Notes: generated from the sequence alone by a model not told the origin. DNA of 33,653 nucleotides from an uncultured Nitrosomonadales bacterium (GCA_903885165.1 CAISHO010000032.1:1-33653); one strand, 5' to 3'; counted from the first letter of the stretch, positions 8,292 to 16,739 are shown. Made by a program: numbers and translations.

Positions 8292-9275
8292 TTTTACTCC
8301 CTTGATGAATTTTGGTCATATTCAGCATCTGGCGACATTTCGGATAATTCTGGCAGCCCCAGAAGTCGCCGCGTTTACTGGTACGTCTGACCAACTTTAT
8401 TCCGCAGGACGGGCATGACGGCGTGGTGAATTCGCCCGATGTCACGAGACTTAAAAGTCGCAGCTGAGCATCTTCAGAAAGGTGCTTAATCATCGCGAGG
8501 AACATCACGCCATTGATCAGCGTGATCCCGTTGGCATTGGCGATTTCCTTCGCGTCATCAGAATAGACACCTGACGCCATGAAAAATCCCTTGGAAATTT
8601 TTTCATGGCTCATCACTCCCAGAAACTCCCTGATCGGTTTCACGCCTACCAGCTTTGAGTTCCATGCTTTGCACTGAACGATCGCCGTAGGTACTTCCGA
8701 GTCATCCTGAAATAATTTGATGTCGATGCCGCCATCGGCACCCAAGCTCGTATGCCCATTTCCTTGTAATACGCTGCCGACAAATCTTCGAACAGTTTCC
8801 ACTCGATCTTCTGCAACAATTCGAGACTCCAGGATGCGGGCTTATCAGGCGGACTGCTTGCCAAGACAATTTCTGCAACTGGAGTCTGCGGAGTTTGAGT
8901 AGCCGAAGTCACCGATTGAGTGCCGATTTTCGGTATGATTTGGGCTGCGCTCTGCCCAGCGCCAGTAGTGATAAATCCGGTTTGTTTACGAGGAAAATAC
9001 GCTGGAGCCGTCGAGGTGATTTCCGACGGTGTGCGTTGGCGGAAAAAATTGAAGATCGCAATCAGGGCAAACGTGCCGCCCAACAGAAATATGAACGGTT
9101 TGAATCCCGTCAACATCGCAGCCAGAAACACGTTACTTTTGGCGAAAGCGGGAGCGATCACATAAGCAAAGCCAAAAATCAGCGCCGAAAACGCAGCCGA
9201 TACACCCCAATGAGAATTGAGAGCGATGGCAAACATAGAGGAATCATTGTTGCGTCGTGTACGCTTTCTGGCCAT
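8257..9275 (-). pseudogene. Membrane-anchored Mrr-type restriction endonuclease with topoisomerase zinc finger, frameshifted
   Basis: Two overlapping frames make one protein. The first (9275 down to about 8750) starts MARKRTRRNNDSSM, has two hydrophobic segments (about residues 25-45 and 58-80), a linker, then IEWKLFEDLSAAYYKEMGIRA, the opening helix of the Mrr nuclease domain. The second continues SLGADGGIDIKLFQDD and AIVQCKAW, the catalytic D...QxK pattern. It ends with CPSCGIKLVRRTSKRGDFWGCQNYPKC, a topoisomerase-type C4 zinc finger. The frames switch within about 8742-8755, where a few codons expected between GIRA and LGADGG are missing, so a small out-of-frame deletion is likely. The catalytic fragment could still be made from the internal ATG at 8802. 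Mrr proteins cleave modified foreign DNA. Confidence 0.75.
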
Positions 9276-9440
9276 GATGTACGAGCTGTAAAACTTGGGT
9301 TAGGCCAATACTCAGGTCAACGTCATGATGCTAACATATCAAGCTTTCACCAAACTTACATAACGCATTGATTTAAAGATATTTATCTTGGCGACTAAAA
9401 AGCAATTTAAACCCAGATAATTCATTGGCACAAAAATGTG

Positions 9441-9585
9441 TCATTCCCGCACAGGCGGGAATCCAGATGATTAAATAAGGTTCCGTGTAGCGGCTCAACA
9501 CCGCTGTATTGTCGGCTTCGCCGGATGTTTTTTACTGGATTCCCGCCTGCGCGGAAATGACGGGCTAATGGATTATTTTTGGGTG
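9441..9585. repeat. Dispersed inverted-terminal repeat element, copy 1
   Basis: A 25-base end at 9441-9465 and its inverted partner at 9536-9560 match at 23 of 25 positions. Each end is itself a small hairpin (TTCCCGC, 4-base loop, GCGGGAA). The core carries two more hairpin-prone stretches (AGCGG/CCGCT and CGGCTTCGCCG). The tail CTAATGGATTATTT at 9565-9578 recurs after the second copy at 18.1 kb, so both are copies of one element of about 145 bases. There is no coding capacity, so it resembles a MITE or REP/BIME element. The flanking non-coding stretch 9276-9703 holds nothing else I can name, except a related CGCAATGACGGG near 9619. Confidence 0.75.
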
Positions 9586-9703
9586 GGGGGTATCTGAATT
9601 GCCACAGCCCTGCAGGCTTCGCAATGACGGGATCGGAAAAATATATCATTGCCCAACACGTGAGATCATCGGGTGAAGTTAGGAATAAATTTCATTTTCC
9701 TTA

Positions 9704-10441
9704 CTACGTATTGATCCCGGCACGACAAATCGCGTAAGCGACACTCACTTCATATTCGTTCACTGCCGCCAGAAAATACCGGTACACGTCGCCGATTGAT
9801 GCATCTAGATTAATAGACTCGAATCCTTCATCGCCGGCCTCGATCGGCACATTGCCCAGCAGAACTTCCTTTGCATATTCGCGCTGGAAAGACGGATCAG
9901 CATGAGCCCCCGCATCGAGGAGTTGCTGCATAGATTTACCTCGCTGCATCAACAGCATCAGATCGTACAGATCGCGCGACCTGACCCGCTGGGAGATGAG
10001 CCAGGACTTCATGGCAAAAATAGTGTCAGAAGCGGCAATGCTAAAACTTGCCTGGTCTTTGATAAGTTCCATGCATGCAAAATGCCGGTACGGAATATCC
10101 AGTCTGGCGAAAAAGGTCACTTTGACACCATCTATCGTGTGATCCCGACTTTGCGACAGCAAATCGATCCCGTTGATTCGCGCCTGAGTAAGTCGCCATG
10201 CCGGGGTGGTGAACTCATGCGAAAAACCGGCGTTAGCCAAGTTAAACAGGATAGCATCCACACGCTCTTTCGACATCGATGTCGCTGGATACCAGAAATC
10301 AAGGTCTTCGCTTAACCTGTGACCGGCCTGTATGGACAGCGCCGTGCCGCCGATCAATACAAATTCCTGCATCAGCAGCTCTTTTGCGAGTGCCTCGAAG
10401 ACGCGCCGGGTGCGCTCCGGCATAAAATCAAGCCGCAGCAC
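9704..10441 (-). CDS. AbiEii/AbiGii-like nucleotidyltransferase (putative toxin)
   Basis: This 245-aa protein has the DNA polymerase beta-like nucleotidyltransferase signature of the AbiEii toxin family. EFVLIGGTALSIQAGHRLSEDLDFWYP near residues 27-53 gives the GG(T)A...R.S.DLD pattern with two metal-binding acidic residues. KSWLISQRVRSRDLYDLMLLM in the second half is the other family block. AbiEii enzymes transfer nucleotides and arrest growth, acting in phage abortive infection as the toxin of a type IV system. The gene overlaps the upstream HTH gene by 14 bases in a different frame, as in toxin-antitoxin pairs. No frameshift is seen. Confidence 0.82.
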   Translation of the reverse strand: MLRLDFMPERTRRVFEALAKELLMQEFVLIGGTALSIQAGHRLSEDLDFWYPATSMSKERVDAILFNLANAGFSHEFTTPAWRLTQARINGIDLLSQSRDHTIDGVKVTFFARLDIPYRHFACMELIKDQASFSIAASDTIFAMKSWLISQRVRSRDLYDLMLLMQRGKSMQQLLDAGAHADPSFQREYAKEVLLGNVPIEAGDEGFESINLDASIGDVYRYFLAAVNEYEVSVAYAICRAGINT

Positions 10442-10910
10442 GCAACCCCGTTTCGATATTACTCAACATTCTGTTTAGTGAAGGAGATGCGACAGGATTC
10501 TTCGCGGCAAAGGTACTGACAGCATCACGCAACGCCGCTATCCCGTAATGCACAGCGACCTTTACCAAATCTTCAAACAAGCCACGTTCGACCACTTTAG
10601 CGATCATCAGCGCGTCCGGCATGGCCGAATTGCTCCAATCATAGGGGAACGACAAGTTGAGACTGGCAGATTTTCTATCGGGGTGTATCGGCATGCTGGC
10701 CGACAAGCTCAAATTCTGACTGGCACTGACCACCCTGTTCAAGCGGTTTACGCCAATCTCTTTGATGGTGCCATTTTCGATACCGTTGATTGTGGCGCGG
10801 GAAACCCCGGCTAGACGCGCGAATTCGGCCTGACTGAGCTTCACGTGCAGTCGAGATTGCTTGATTTGACGCCCCACATTTTTGATATCGATCAACATGT
10901 TAGCAATCAT
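10428..10910 (-). CDS. XRE-type HTH protein, putative antitoxin of the AbiEii-like gene
   Basis: This 160-aa protein has an N-terminal Cro/C1-type helix-turn-helix (GRQIKQSRLHVKLSQAEFARLAGVSRATINGIENG, about residues 13-47). The C-terminal domain of about 100 residues is not one I recognise. It precedes and overlaps the nucleotidyltransferase gene, the usual antitoxin-first order. The ATG at 10910 is preceded by GCGAG. A second ATG lies four codons on. A perfect 16-base palindrome overlapping the -10 element lies just upstream, so autorepression is likely. AbiE systems normally have an AbiEi winged-helix antitoxin. Here an XRE-type protein takes that place. Confidence 0.78.
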   Translation of the reverse strand: MIANMLIDIKNVGRQIKQSRLHVKLSQAEFARLAGVSRATINGIENGTIKEIGVNRLNRVVSASQNLSLSASMPIHPDRKSASLNLSFPYDWSNSAMPDALMIAKVVERGLFEDLVKVAVHYGIAALRDAVSTFAAKNPVASPSLNRMLSNIETGLRAAA

Positions 10911-10930
10911 AATCGGTTTACTCGCAAAGC

Positions 10931-10963
10931 GTCAAATATATTTGACACTCATAGCACTTTCAA
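10931..10963 (-). promoter_or_regulatory. Promoter and palindromic operator of the HTH/AbiEii pair
   Basis: On the minus strand a -35 TTGAAA (10958-10963) is followed after exactly 17 bases by a -10 TATATT (10935-10940). The perfect palindrome GTCAAATATATTTGAC (10931-10946) covers the -10 box, 21 bases before the HTH start codon. A dimeric XRE protein binding here would block RNA polymerase, which is the classic autoregulation of toxin-antitoxin operons. Confidence 0.65.
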
Positions 10964-10971
10964 AACCTCAT

Positions 10972-12309
10972 TTAGCCAATATTGCCGTACAAGCGACCTG
11001 AGCCCTCGATATTGCTGCGAAACTGTGCCAGCAAAACCTCACGGATCTGCTCCATATTCAGCTTGTAGATTTCGCCCGGAAAGAGGAATTCTGCCACGCC
11101 AGAATCAAAGATGCGCTTGACCTCATATTCGTCGTGCGCGATGTCACGCTGAAAACGATAATTTAAATATGACTGATTGGTGTGGATGATCAGCTCCACA
11201 CGCATACCGCCCATACGGGCGAAAAACTTGAGCATTTGCGTCCGGCTGCTGCTGCCGACGTTGCTCGAACTGTAAGTGCCGCCGGTCAGTGTGTCGGAAA
11301 TATCCTCCAGCGTCATCAGGGAACCGCTATTGATGGCTGAGCGGGTCATGTGGCGCACGAAGCGTTTCACATCGCCGATATTGTCCAGCACGGCCATCAA
11401 ACCCAGTTCGTCATCCACCGCGACCGCCGGATTCTTTTCGTTCTTGCGCAACAGCTTCAATACCTTGGCCGCCGAACCCTTCTTGCGCACACTGACGTAA
11501 ACGGGGATGTCACGTTCGCCATCGTTGAACATGCGCCGCTTGAGCAGCGTGAGTTTCTGGCCTTCGGCAAGTTCACCCAAACTGGCACGACTGGCCGCAT
11601 CGATCACCTTCACATCCGTGCAGCAATAATCCTCTGCATCATGCTGACTAAACAGATAGACGCTCTCCAGCTGACCGATCTTGAGTTTGGGACTCCAGAC
11701 GTTGCGATTCAAAAATTCGAGAAACGCATAGAACTTGTTTTCGATATCCGTTTCACGCTCGCGCTGGTCGATGGAGCCCGCGAGGTTCATCAACACGAGT
11801 TTACGTTTGGCTTCGAAGCGCGCCTTCATGTGATAACGGTCGTCAAATACGCACAACAGCAATTCCACCGGGTCATGCGTGGTTTCGATCTCGTTGCAGG
11901 TTTCAACATGCGAAGCGTAGGGGGCGAACAGTTTGCCGCGCAACAGGTCGATGACGGCATCGGCGGTCTTGGCGTACTCACGAATCTTGCTGCGTATCTC
12001 GGAGGTGCTGCCCGTGATGCCGAACAAATTACCCAACAGCAGACAGGCCCGTTCGCTGCGCTCTCTACGCAAGGCGGGATTGGCCAGCAACGCGGAAATT
12101 TCGGCGAAACTCTCTATCCCGAGAAAGTCGAAGATTTGAGCGCGAACCACGCGGTACTTGGTGGCAGATAATCTATCGTTGCCAAACTGTCTGGCCCAGA
12201 TCCGCATATCCTTTGAAAACGGCTGGCCCAGCGTAAAACTATCCGTCACGGCGAACGGACCGTTCTGTTTCATCGCGGTAAAAATGGATTTATCGTCTAT
12301 CAGGCTCAT
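10972..12309 (-). CDS. 445-aa protein with RelA/SpoT-like motifs in the C-terminal half
   Basis: I do not recognise the whole protein. The N-terminal half (1-260) is helical-looking with no named domain. The second half has a motif order recalling (p)ppGpp synthetase domains. It runs VRKKGSAAKVLKLLRK (274-289, like RxKxxxSxxxK), VDDELGLMAVLDNIGDVKRF (298-317, like the D(D)xxG strand), GGTYSSSNVGSSS..MLK (343-361, like the GYxSxH region), then RVELIIHTNQSY (370-381, like ExQIRT). The last block is DIAHDEYEVKRI (389-400, like the HxxYK end). This resemblance is my inference by eye. Both the synthetase and the wider nucleotidyltransferase superfamily remain possible. There is no membrane segment. 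It lies 61 bases upstream of the HTH/AbiEii pair on the same strand, so it may belong to a defence island. Confidence 0.55.
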   Translation of the reverse strand: MSLIDDKSIFTAMKQNGPFAVTDSFTLGQPFSKDMRIWARQFGNDRLSATKYRVVRAQIFDFLGIESFAEISALLANPALRRERSERACLLLGNLFGITGSTSEIRSKIREYAKTADAVIDLLRGKLFAPYASHVETCNEIETTHDPVELLLCVFDDRYHMKARFEAKRKLVLMNLAGSIDQRERETDIENKFYAFLEFLNRNVWSPKLKIGQLESVYLFSQHDAEDYCCTDVKVIDAASRASLGELAEGQKLTLLKRRMFNDGERDIPVYVSVRKKGSAAKVLKLLRKNEKNPAVAVDDELGLMAVLDNIGDVKRFVRHMTRSAINSGSLMTLEDISDTLTGGTYSSSNVGSSSRTQMLKFFARMGGMRVELIIHTNQSYLNYRFQRDIAHDEYEVKRIFDSGVAEFLFPGEIYKLNMEQIREVLLAQFRSNIEGSGRLYGNIG

Positions 12310-12549
12310 GGAATATCAATTCTGAATTTATGCGCTTCATCATACCATTGCGCCTATGGCGTCAGGTCTTGCATTAATACATTTGGAGTCAAACAGCCTC
12401 CACCCCGCCCCCTTGTGCGACAAATTTCCGGCATTGTCGTGTTTATGCCAAAGCCCATCACGCTGCAAGCTGCGCCAGCCCTGAAGAGCACCAGCTAGCT
12501 CGCTTTTTGCAAGGTAACACATCGTCAACTTATTCGAGGAGTTACCCCA

Positions 12550-13242
12550 ATGCGTTCACCATTTGAAAACGTCTTCACCGGCTTATCCAATGACAGCGTC
12601 ATCCCCTATCTGGGACCCGGCACACTGGACGGCGTCATCAATCAGAACACTGGCAAAGCCATTCCAGACGACAGCGATAGCCTGATTCTGGCGATGAACA
12701 ACGGGCTGCCGATGGCACCGAAACTGATGTTTGAATTTTCCCGTGCGGCGATGAACGTGGAGCTGAAAAATGGCCGCTCCAGCGTTAACCCCTTTCTCGA
12801 CACCACCTACCGCGACACGAAATGGGGCACATCCGCTTTACATAACTGGCTGGCGAAACAAAGCCTCTCCTATATTATCGATGCCAACCGTGACACGCAG
12901 TTGCAGCAGCAATATGCGGGCATTACACACAACTTGATCGTCGGCACGGCGAGAATTTCCAGCAAGGCATACCGCTTTCAGCTATTTTATTATGACGGCA
13001 AACACTACTCCTCCATCGATCAGGAAGCGGTCAACACCAGCCTGCCTGTGCTGTTCAAGCCGCATGGAAAGGCTGTTTGGAGCCCGCCTGATACGCCATC
13101 AGATCCTCTGAGATGCAGCACCACACGCGAAGGGGCTAGCCGAAATCAATGCAGGATAGCCGACCTTGTTTCAGTCAGGAATCCGCGAAACGGAATGTTG
13201 CCAAACGAGCTTCTAATAGCTGAAAAACGAGTGTGCCTGTGA
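12550..13242 (+). pseudogene. SIR2-like family protein, truncated at the 3' end
   Basis: The first 173 codons look like a SIR2-like (NAD-binding fold) protein. VIPYLGPG near residue 18 corresponds to the usual VPFxGAG motif. SYIIDANRDTQLQQQY is the TTNxD-like part, and PVLFKPHG at about 167-174 corresponds to the KxHG motif. After about base 13066 the sequence loses family character, and 57 unrelated residues follow to the stop at 13242, so the 3' third has been replaced or deleted. The ATG at 12550 has GAGGAG 9 bases upstream. I associate this subgroup (MRSPFENVFTGLSNDSVIPYLGPG) with nitrogen-fixation clusters, but that is from memory and unverified. The 240 bases upstream, shared with the divergent 445-aa gene, hold no clear promoter. 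Confidence 0.6.
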
Positions 13243-13369
13243 CAGGAAGAAATGTAACTAATTGTAAAAATCTGAACTATTCAACCGAAGACTACTCTGA
13301 GCTACCGTGAGCATTAGCTTACTCATGTCCTCCCTGAGCATGAGTCTTAACACCCCGTTGAGACATTTC

Positions 13370-13404
13370 GCCCCTGAGCATAAATGTGCCAGGGGCATTT
13401 TTTT
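13370..13404 (+). terminator. Rho-independent terminator after the SIR2-like remnant
   Basis: GCCCCTG (13370-13376) pairs perfectly with CAGGGGC (13390-13396) around a 13-base loop, followed after one A by seven T. It points in the plus direction and would end transcripts from the SIR2-like gene 128 bases earlier. In the surrounding non-coding stretch 13243-13563 I see no other feature. Confidence 0.8.
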
Positions 13405-13563
13405 GCAATCACCGCACTGCATTGAGCAATACTTAAAGTAGAGCGAACGCGACGCCCTTCCTCAAAATTAAACCCGAAAGCTCCCGCCAAAGATCCCCGT
13501 GCCGGAGACGCAAGCCGGGCGAACAAGTAGTAAAACTTGCCTGGTCGATGCAAATTGGCACTA

Positions 13564-13842
13564 TTAATGGCTTAGTGCTTTTTCGAGTGAATGGAGAAAT
13601 TTCTTTGCATCGTGCTCTGTCACGCGATATGTCACCGTTGCGCCGGTGACTAACTTGGGACAGGAATTCACCAACTCCAGCACAATGGGATATTTTCCAG
13701 CCGCGATCGCTTCATTTAAAGAATTTAACCTGTTACCCGCGTCTTCCAATGTAAGGCAGAAGTGATGGTCATCATCGGTGATGCTGATACTTTTGATGCC
13801 CGCATGAGTGACTACTTGGCAATGAAACAGTTTCTTAGACAT
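13564..13842 (-). CDS. Hypothetical 92-aa protein
   Basis: I do not recognise this protein (MSKKLFHCQVVTHAGIKSISITDDDHHFCLTLEDAGNRLN...). It is small and soluble-looking. An N-terminal beta-rich half is followed by helices, and a TVTYRVTEHDAKKFLHSLEKAL tail ends it. I chose the ATG at 13842, preceded by AGGGGGAAGAGC. A frame open to 13884 would add 14 basic residues without a better ribosome site. It stands alone, with over 200 bases to the next gene on either side. The strong ribosome site is the main support. Confidence 0.5.
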   Translation of the reverse strand: MSKKLFHCQVVTHAGIKSISITDDDHHFCLTLEDAGNRLNSLNEAIAAGKYPIVLELVNSCPKLVTGATVTYRVTEHDAKKFLHSLEKALSH

Positions 13843-14069
13843 GCTCTTCCCCCTTGAGTTGATGCGTAGTTTTTGTGAACGCACGGCAGTCTGCGCGCCA
13901 CTCTCTTGTATGTCAAATGACTGGACTGTACCAGTGAGTCAATGTGTCAAATAAGACATGTTTTCATGAAACCATTTTGGACACAGCCAATTTCCCGACA
14001 GACTCACACAAAAAATCAGGGGAAGAAGCATTTCGGCACTCACCAAAATCAGCGGGCAATATTTACCCT

Positions 14070-14816
14070 TTAAAAAAGCATCAACGCAGCAAAAAATAAC
14101 AGGCATGAAAATAACAAACGCAGCAGCCTTTCAGGAAGACGGTGAGCCAAAGCCACTCCCCATGAAATGCTGAGCATCCCGCCCAGCGCCAACGGTATAC
14201 CCATATCCCAGTTGACTTTTCCTGCCGACGAATAAGCAAGCAGTGCGACAATGGCTCCTGGTGACACAGTCGCCAAAGCGAGACCCTGAGCGGTGGTTTG
14301 CCGCTTAATGCCAAAAAAATTAGTCAGAAACGGAGCCACGATCAGTCCGCCTCCCACAGTGAATAAGCCTGAAAAAACACCACTGATCAATCCCAACACG
14401 CTGAGCCAATTTTGGGGAAGCTCACGACTTGGAAGGATTTTTTCCTTTTGAGGGCGCAATTCGAAGAGCAGAAAAGCCGACAAGCCGATAAGAAAGCAGG
14501 CAAATACAACACTAAGCGTCTTGGAATCTAGCATAGATGCATATTTGGCCGTCACATACGTTGAAACGATGGAAGACAGCCCAAGCAACAATGCTGATTT
14601 CAAATCAATGGGATTGCGTTGCTTATAACGCCAAAAGCCCAAGATGACATTCGGCGCAATCATGATCAGAGCTGTTCCCTGAGCCAGTTGCTGATCCATC
14701 CCAAAGAACCATACAAGCACGGGAATAGCAATCAACCCCCCGCCAATCCCGAATACCCCACCGACACAGCCAAGCAAGAGCCCGACACCAAAATCCAAAA
14801 ATATCGAGAATGACAT
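14070..14816 (-). CDS. TauE/SafE family membrane transporter (sulfite exporter-like)
   Basis: This 248-aa integral membrane protein has about seven to eight hydrophobic segments. The two family repeats are visible. The first is GLLLGCVGGVFGIGGGLIAIPVLVWFFG near the N-terminus, the second VLGLISGVFSGLFTVGGGLIVAPFLTNFFGIKRQTTAQGLALA in the second half, each with the GIGGG/TVGGG signature. The family exports sulfite, sulfoacetate or related anions across the inner membrane. The actual substrate is not predictable. The ATG at 14816 is preferred over one ten codons earlier because the protein then begins at the first membrane helix. It lies about 240 bases downstream of the tehA-like gene. The gap contains no clear gene. 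Confidence 0.88.
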   Translation of the reverse strand: MSFSIFLDFGVGLLLGCVGGVFGIGGGLIAIPVLVWFFGMDQQLAQGTALIMIAPNVILGFWRYKQRNPIDLKSALLLGLSSIVSTYVTAKYASMLDSKTLSVVFACFLIGLSAFLLFELRPQKEKILPSRELPQNWLSVLGLISGVFSGLFTVGGGLIVAPFLTNFFGIKRQTTAQGLALATVSPGAIVALLAYSSAGKVNWDMGIPLALGGMLSISWGVALAHRLPERLLRLLFSCLLFFAALMLF

Positions 14817-15054
14817 GCCTGACACGTTCCTTTGGTAATAAACCATTTATCAATTCACTTGCAGGCGAATGATAGTACAGCGAATGACCGATTAACCCAA
14901 ACTGAGCCCAACAGCCACTTTGCCGCACCTGAGCTTTACAGGAAAAGATACATTCTGGAGGCGGTAAAGCGAACCTCTCCGTCAAGACAACTAAGGTGTC
15001 TACGTTAACATGGACGCCTATTTCATCTAGCTGGACCGCGCTGCCCACAACATT

Positions 15055-15999
15055 TTAAATATTGGGCAGCAGGGTGTTACTAAGAGCACGCCATGCAGTA
15101 CGAAACGAGAGATAACCGATAAACAGGTTGGCACCCACAAAAATTGGTATAGCGAGTAGCTGCGCTGCACCAACCCCTGCCAATGCTAATTTAAGTGCGC
15201 AGACTGTTGCAGCAGAAATGCCAAATGTATAGGCCCAATAGGAAGGGGAAAAGGGTTGTGCGCCGAGCCATGGCCCAAGCCTCAAACCCAGCAAGAGTTG
15301 AAACAGGCCGTAGCCCCAGAGCATCAACAGCCAATGATCTTGGGAACCCGGTTCAAGCATCAACCAAGCCATGGCGCAAACCACCGGCGGCGCAAACTGG
15401 ATGCCGAGAAGTGGGCGCTGCGCTGCCGGCAAGGCATTGGGGTGCCATAGACGCTGGATGATGAGCGATTCAAGCGCCAGCCAGGAAAAAACTCCGGCCC
15501 CCAAAAACAACCAGCCCCAGTCCGGGTGGCCGAGTCCACCCAGCGCCGCTGCGCTGGTAAAATTACCGGCCACAGTGGGCAAATAAAGGGTTGGCAGCGT
15601 ATCCAGATTATCGCGTCCACCTTGCCATTGCGCGCCGGTATGCCAGAGCGAGAAAGCCAAATGCCAGATAATTCCTGCTGCGGCAAGCATCCATGCAAGT
15701 GAGCGTGAGTAAGGCAATACCGCTAGAACAATCAGCAGTGTCGAAACAGCCAGCAGCGCGGGGGTGCTCCCCTGTACCGGATGTTGTAATTCTTTACGAA
15801 CGATTTCCGGATACCTGAGGGCTTGCAATAGATAAGCTACAAGCAATAACGACCATACCAGTACAGATAACAGCAGCACACCTTCTCCGATTACCGAAGG
15901 CATACCCCAGAGTCGAACTGAAAGACGCCAAGCTTGACCGAGTCCGGAAAGGCCCAGAACCATCCCAAAAAAAGAAGCTGGAAGCGGAGAGCGTGCCAC
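15055..15999 (-). CDS. tehA: TehA/SLAC1-type anion channel (tellurite-resistance/dicarboxylate transporter family)
   Basis: This 314-aa protein has about ten hydrophobic segments and the C4-dicarboxylate/tellurite (TDT) family landmarks. These are ASFFGMVLGLSGLGQAWR at the start, LPTLYLPTVAGNFTSAAALGGLG in the middle, and APPVVCAMAW and FSPSYWAYTFGISAAT later. TehA homologues are trimeric anion channels of the inner membrane. The tellurite name comes from overexpression, and the natural role is probably anion efflux. The start codon is GTG at 15999, with AGG nine bases upstream. It follows the cupin gene by 45 bases and the D,D-carboxypeptidase before that by 38, so the three may be one transcript. 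Confidence 0.85.
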   Translation of the reverse strand: MARSPLPASFFGMVLGLSGLGQAWRLSVRLWGMPSVIGEGVLLLSVLVWSLLLVAYLLQALRYPEIVRKELQHPVQGSTPALLAVSTLLIVLAVLPYSRSLAWMLAAAGIIWHLAFSLWHTGAQWQGGRDNLDTLPTLYLPTVAGNFTSAAALGGLGHPDWGWLFLGAGVFSWLALESLIIQRLWHPNALPAAQRPLLGIQFAPPVVCAMAWLMLEPGSQDHWLLMLWGYGLFQLLLGLRLGPWLGAQPFSPSYWAYTFGISAATVCALKLALAGVGAAQLLAIPIFVGANLFIGYLSFRTAWRALSNTLLPNI

Positions 16000-16044
16000 G
16001 TGGTTTACCTAGTAGATGTGTTTATTTAAGTGGAACGCCGTTAT

Positions 16045-16701
16045 TCAATCCAACAAGTGACCTGTCATCACCAGTATGAGGCAACCTTCAATACTGAAGG
16101 GATGGTGGGCGCTCATGTGAGGGCTGCGCATCCAGGTTCCAGCAGGATACTTGCCGAACTCATCCTCGAAAACTCCTTCCAGCACCAGGATTTCTTCTCC
16201 ACCATAATGACGGTGCGGATTGAATTTCGTTTCAGGTGCCCAACGCACCAAGGCCGTATGTTTTGTTGAAAATTCAGCCAGAGGCAGAACGGTCAATCCT
16301 GTCACAAGGCCCTGAAACCAGTTGGCACTTCGCGTATCAAGAATCGTACGCTGATTATCATCTAACGTCAGATAGTTATTTTTAACGAATAACGTGCAAC
16401 CTGATTTGGATCCAATCGTGCGGGATGATTTAGGTGGATTTTTAATATACGTTCCTACACCATAAATACCCTCTTCGTCCTCGTACTCACCTTCGAGAAC
16501 CAGAATCTCCTGCCCTAAAGGGTATATTTGAGTTACAAGTTGTGTATTTGCCTCGTGTCTTTCGATTGAAGTGATTCGCGCAGCCTCATCGGCACGCTGT
16601 TCAAGAAGTTTGCACTTCATGCAAGATAGGCGCGAATCAACCCACGGCAATGTGGATGAGTTAAGCACAATCCGCTGTGTGATATCGTCGTTAAATTTCA
16701 T
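16045..16701 (-). CDS. Two-domain cupin protein, ChrR-like
   Basis: This 218-aa protein has two cupin halves. The first includes YPLGQEILVLEGEYEDEEGIYGVGTYIKNPP. The second includes FNPHRHYGGEEILVLEGVFEDEFGKYPAGTWMRSPHMSAHH, with the HxH...E metal-binding pattern in the second half only. The first half has lost the His pair. This layout resembles the ChrR cupin-like family, whose founding member is an anti-sigma factor responding to singlet oxygen. The zinc-binding ASD domain of true ChrR is absent here and no ECF sigma gene is adjacent, so a dioxygenase-like or sensor role is equally possible. An early Cys pair (CMKCK) is notable. Confidence 0.75.
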   Translation of the reverse strand: MKFNDDITQRIVLNSSTLPWVDSRLSCMKCKLLEQRADEAARITSIERHEANTQLVTQIYPLGQEILVLEGEYEDEEGIYGVGTYIKNPPKSSRTIGSKSGCTLFVKNNYLTLDDNQRTILDTRSANWFQGLVTGLTVLPLAEFSTKHTALVRWAPETKFNPHRHYGGEEILVLEGVFEDEFGKYPAGTWMRSPHMSAHHPFSIEGCLILVMTGHLLD

Positions 16702-16739
16702 AATAAATGTTCATCGATTGGCCGTTATTTGATCAGCGA

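Noticed and set aside
12440-12545. Possible sigma-54 (nif-type) promoter before the SIR2-like gene
   Set aside because: TGGC and TTGC elements occur, but on the wrong strand or with 8 instead of 10 bases between the GG and GC, and no NifA-type TGT-N10-ACA site was found.
13347-13553. 68-codon minus-strand open frame
   Set aside because: It has no good ribosome site, its product resembles no family, and it runs through the terminator hairpin region.
14817-15054. Open minus-strand frame between the TehA and TauE/SafE genes
   Set aside because: Its second half is a shadow of the TauE/SafE gene in another frame and the first half has no recognisable protein character.
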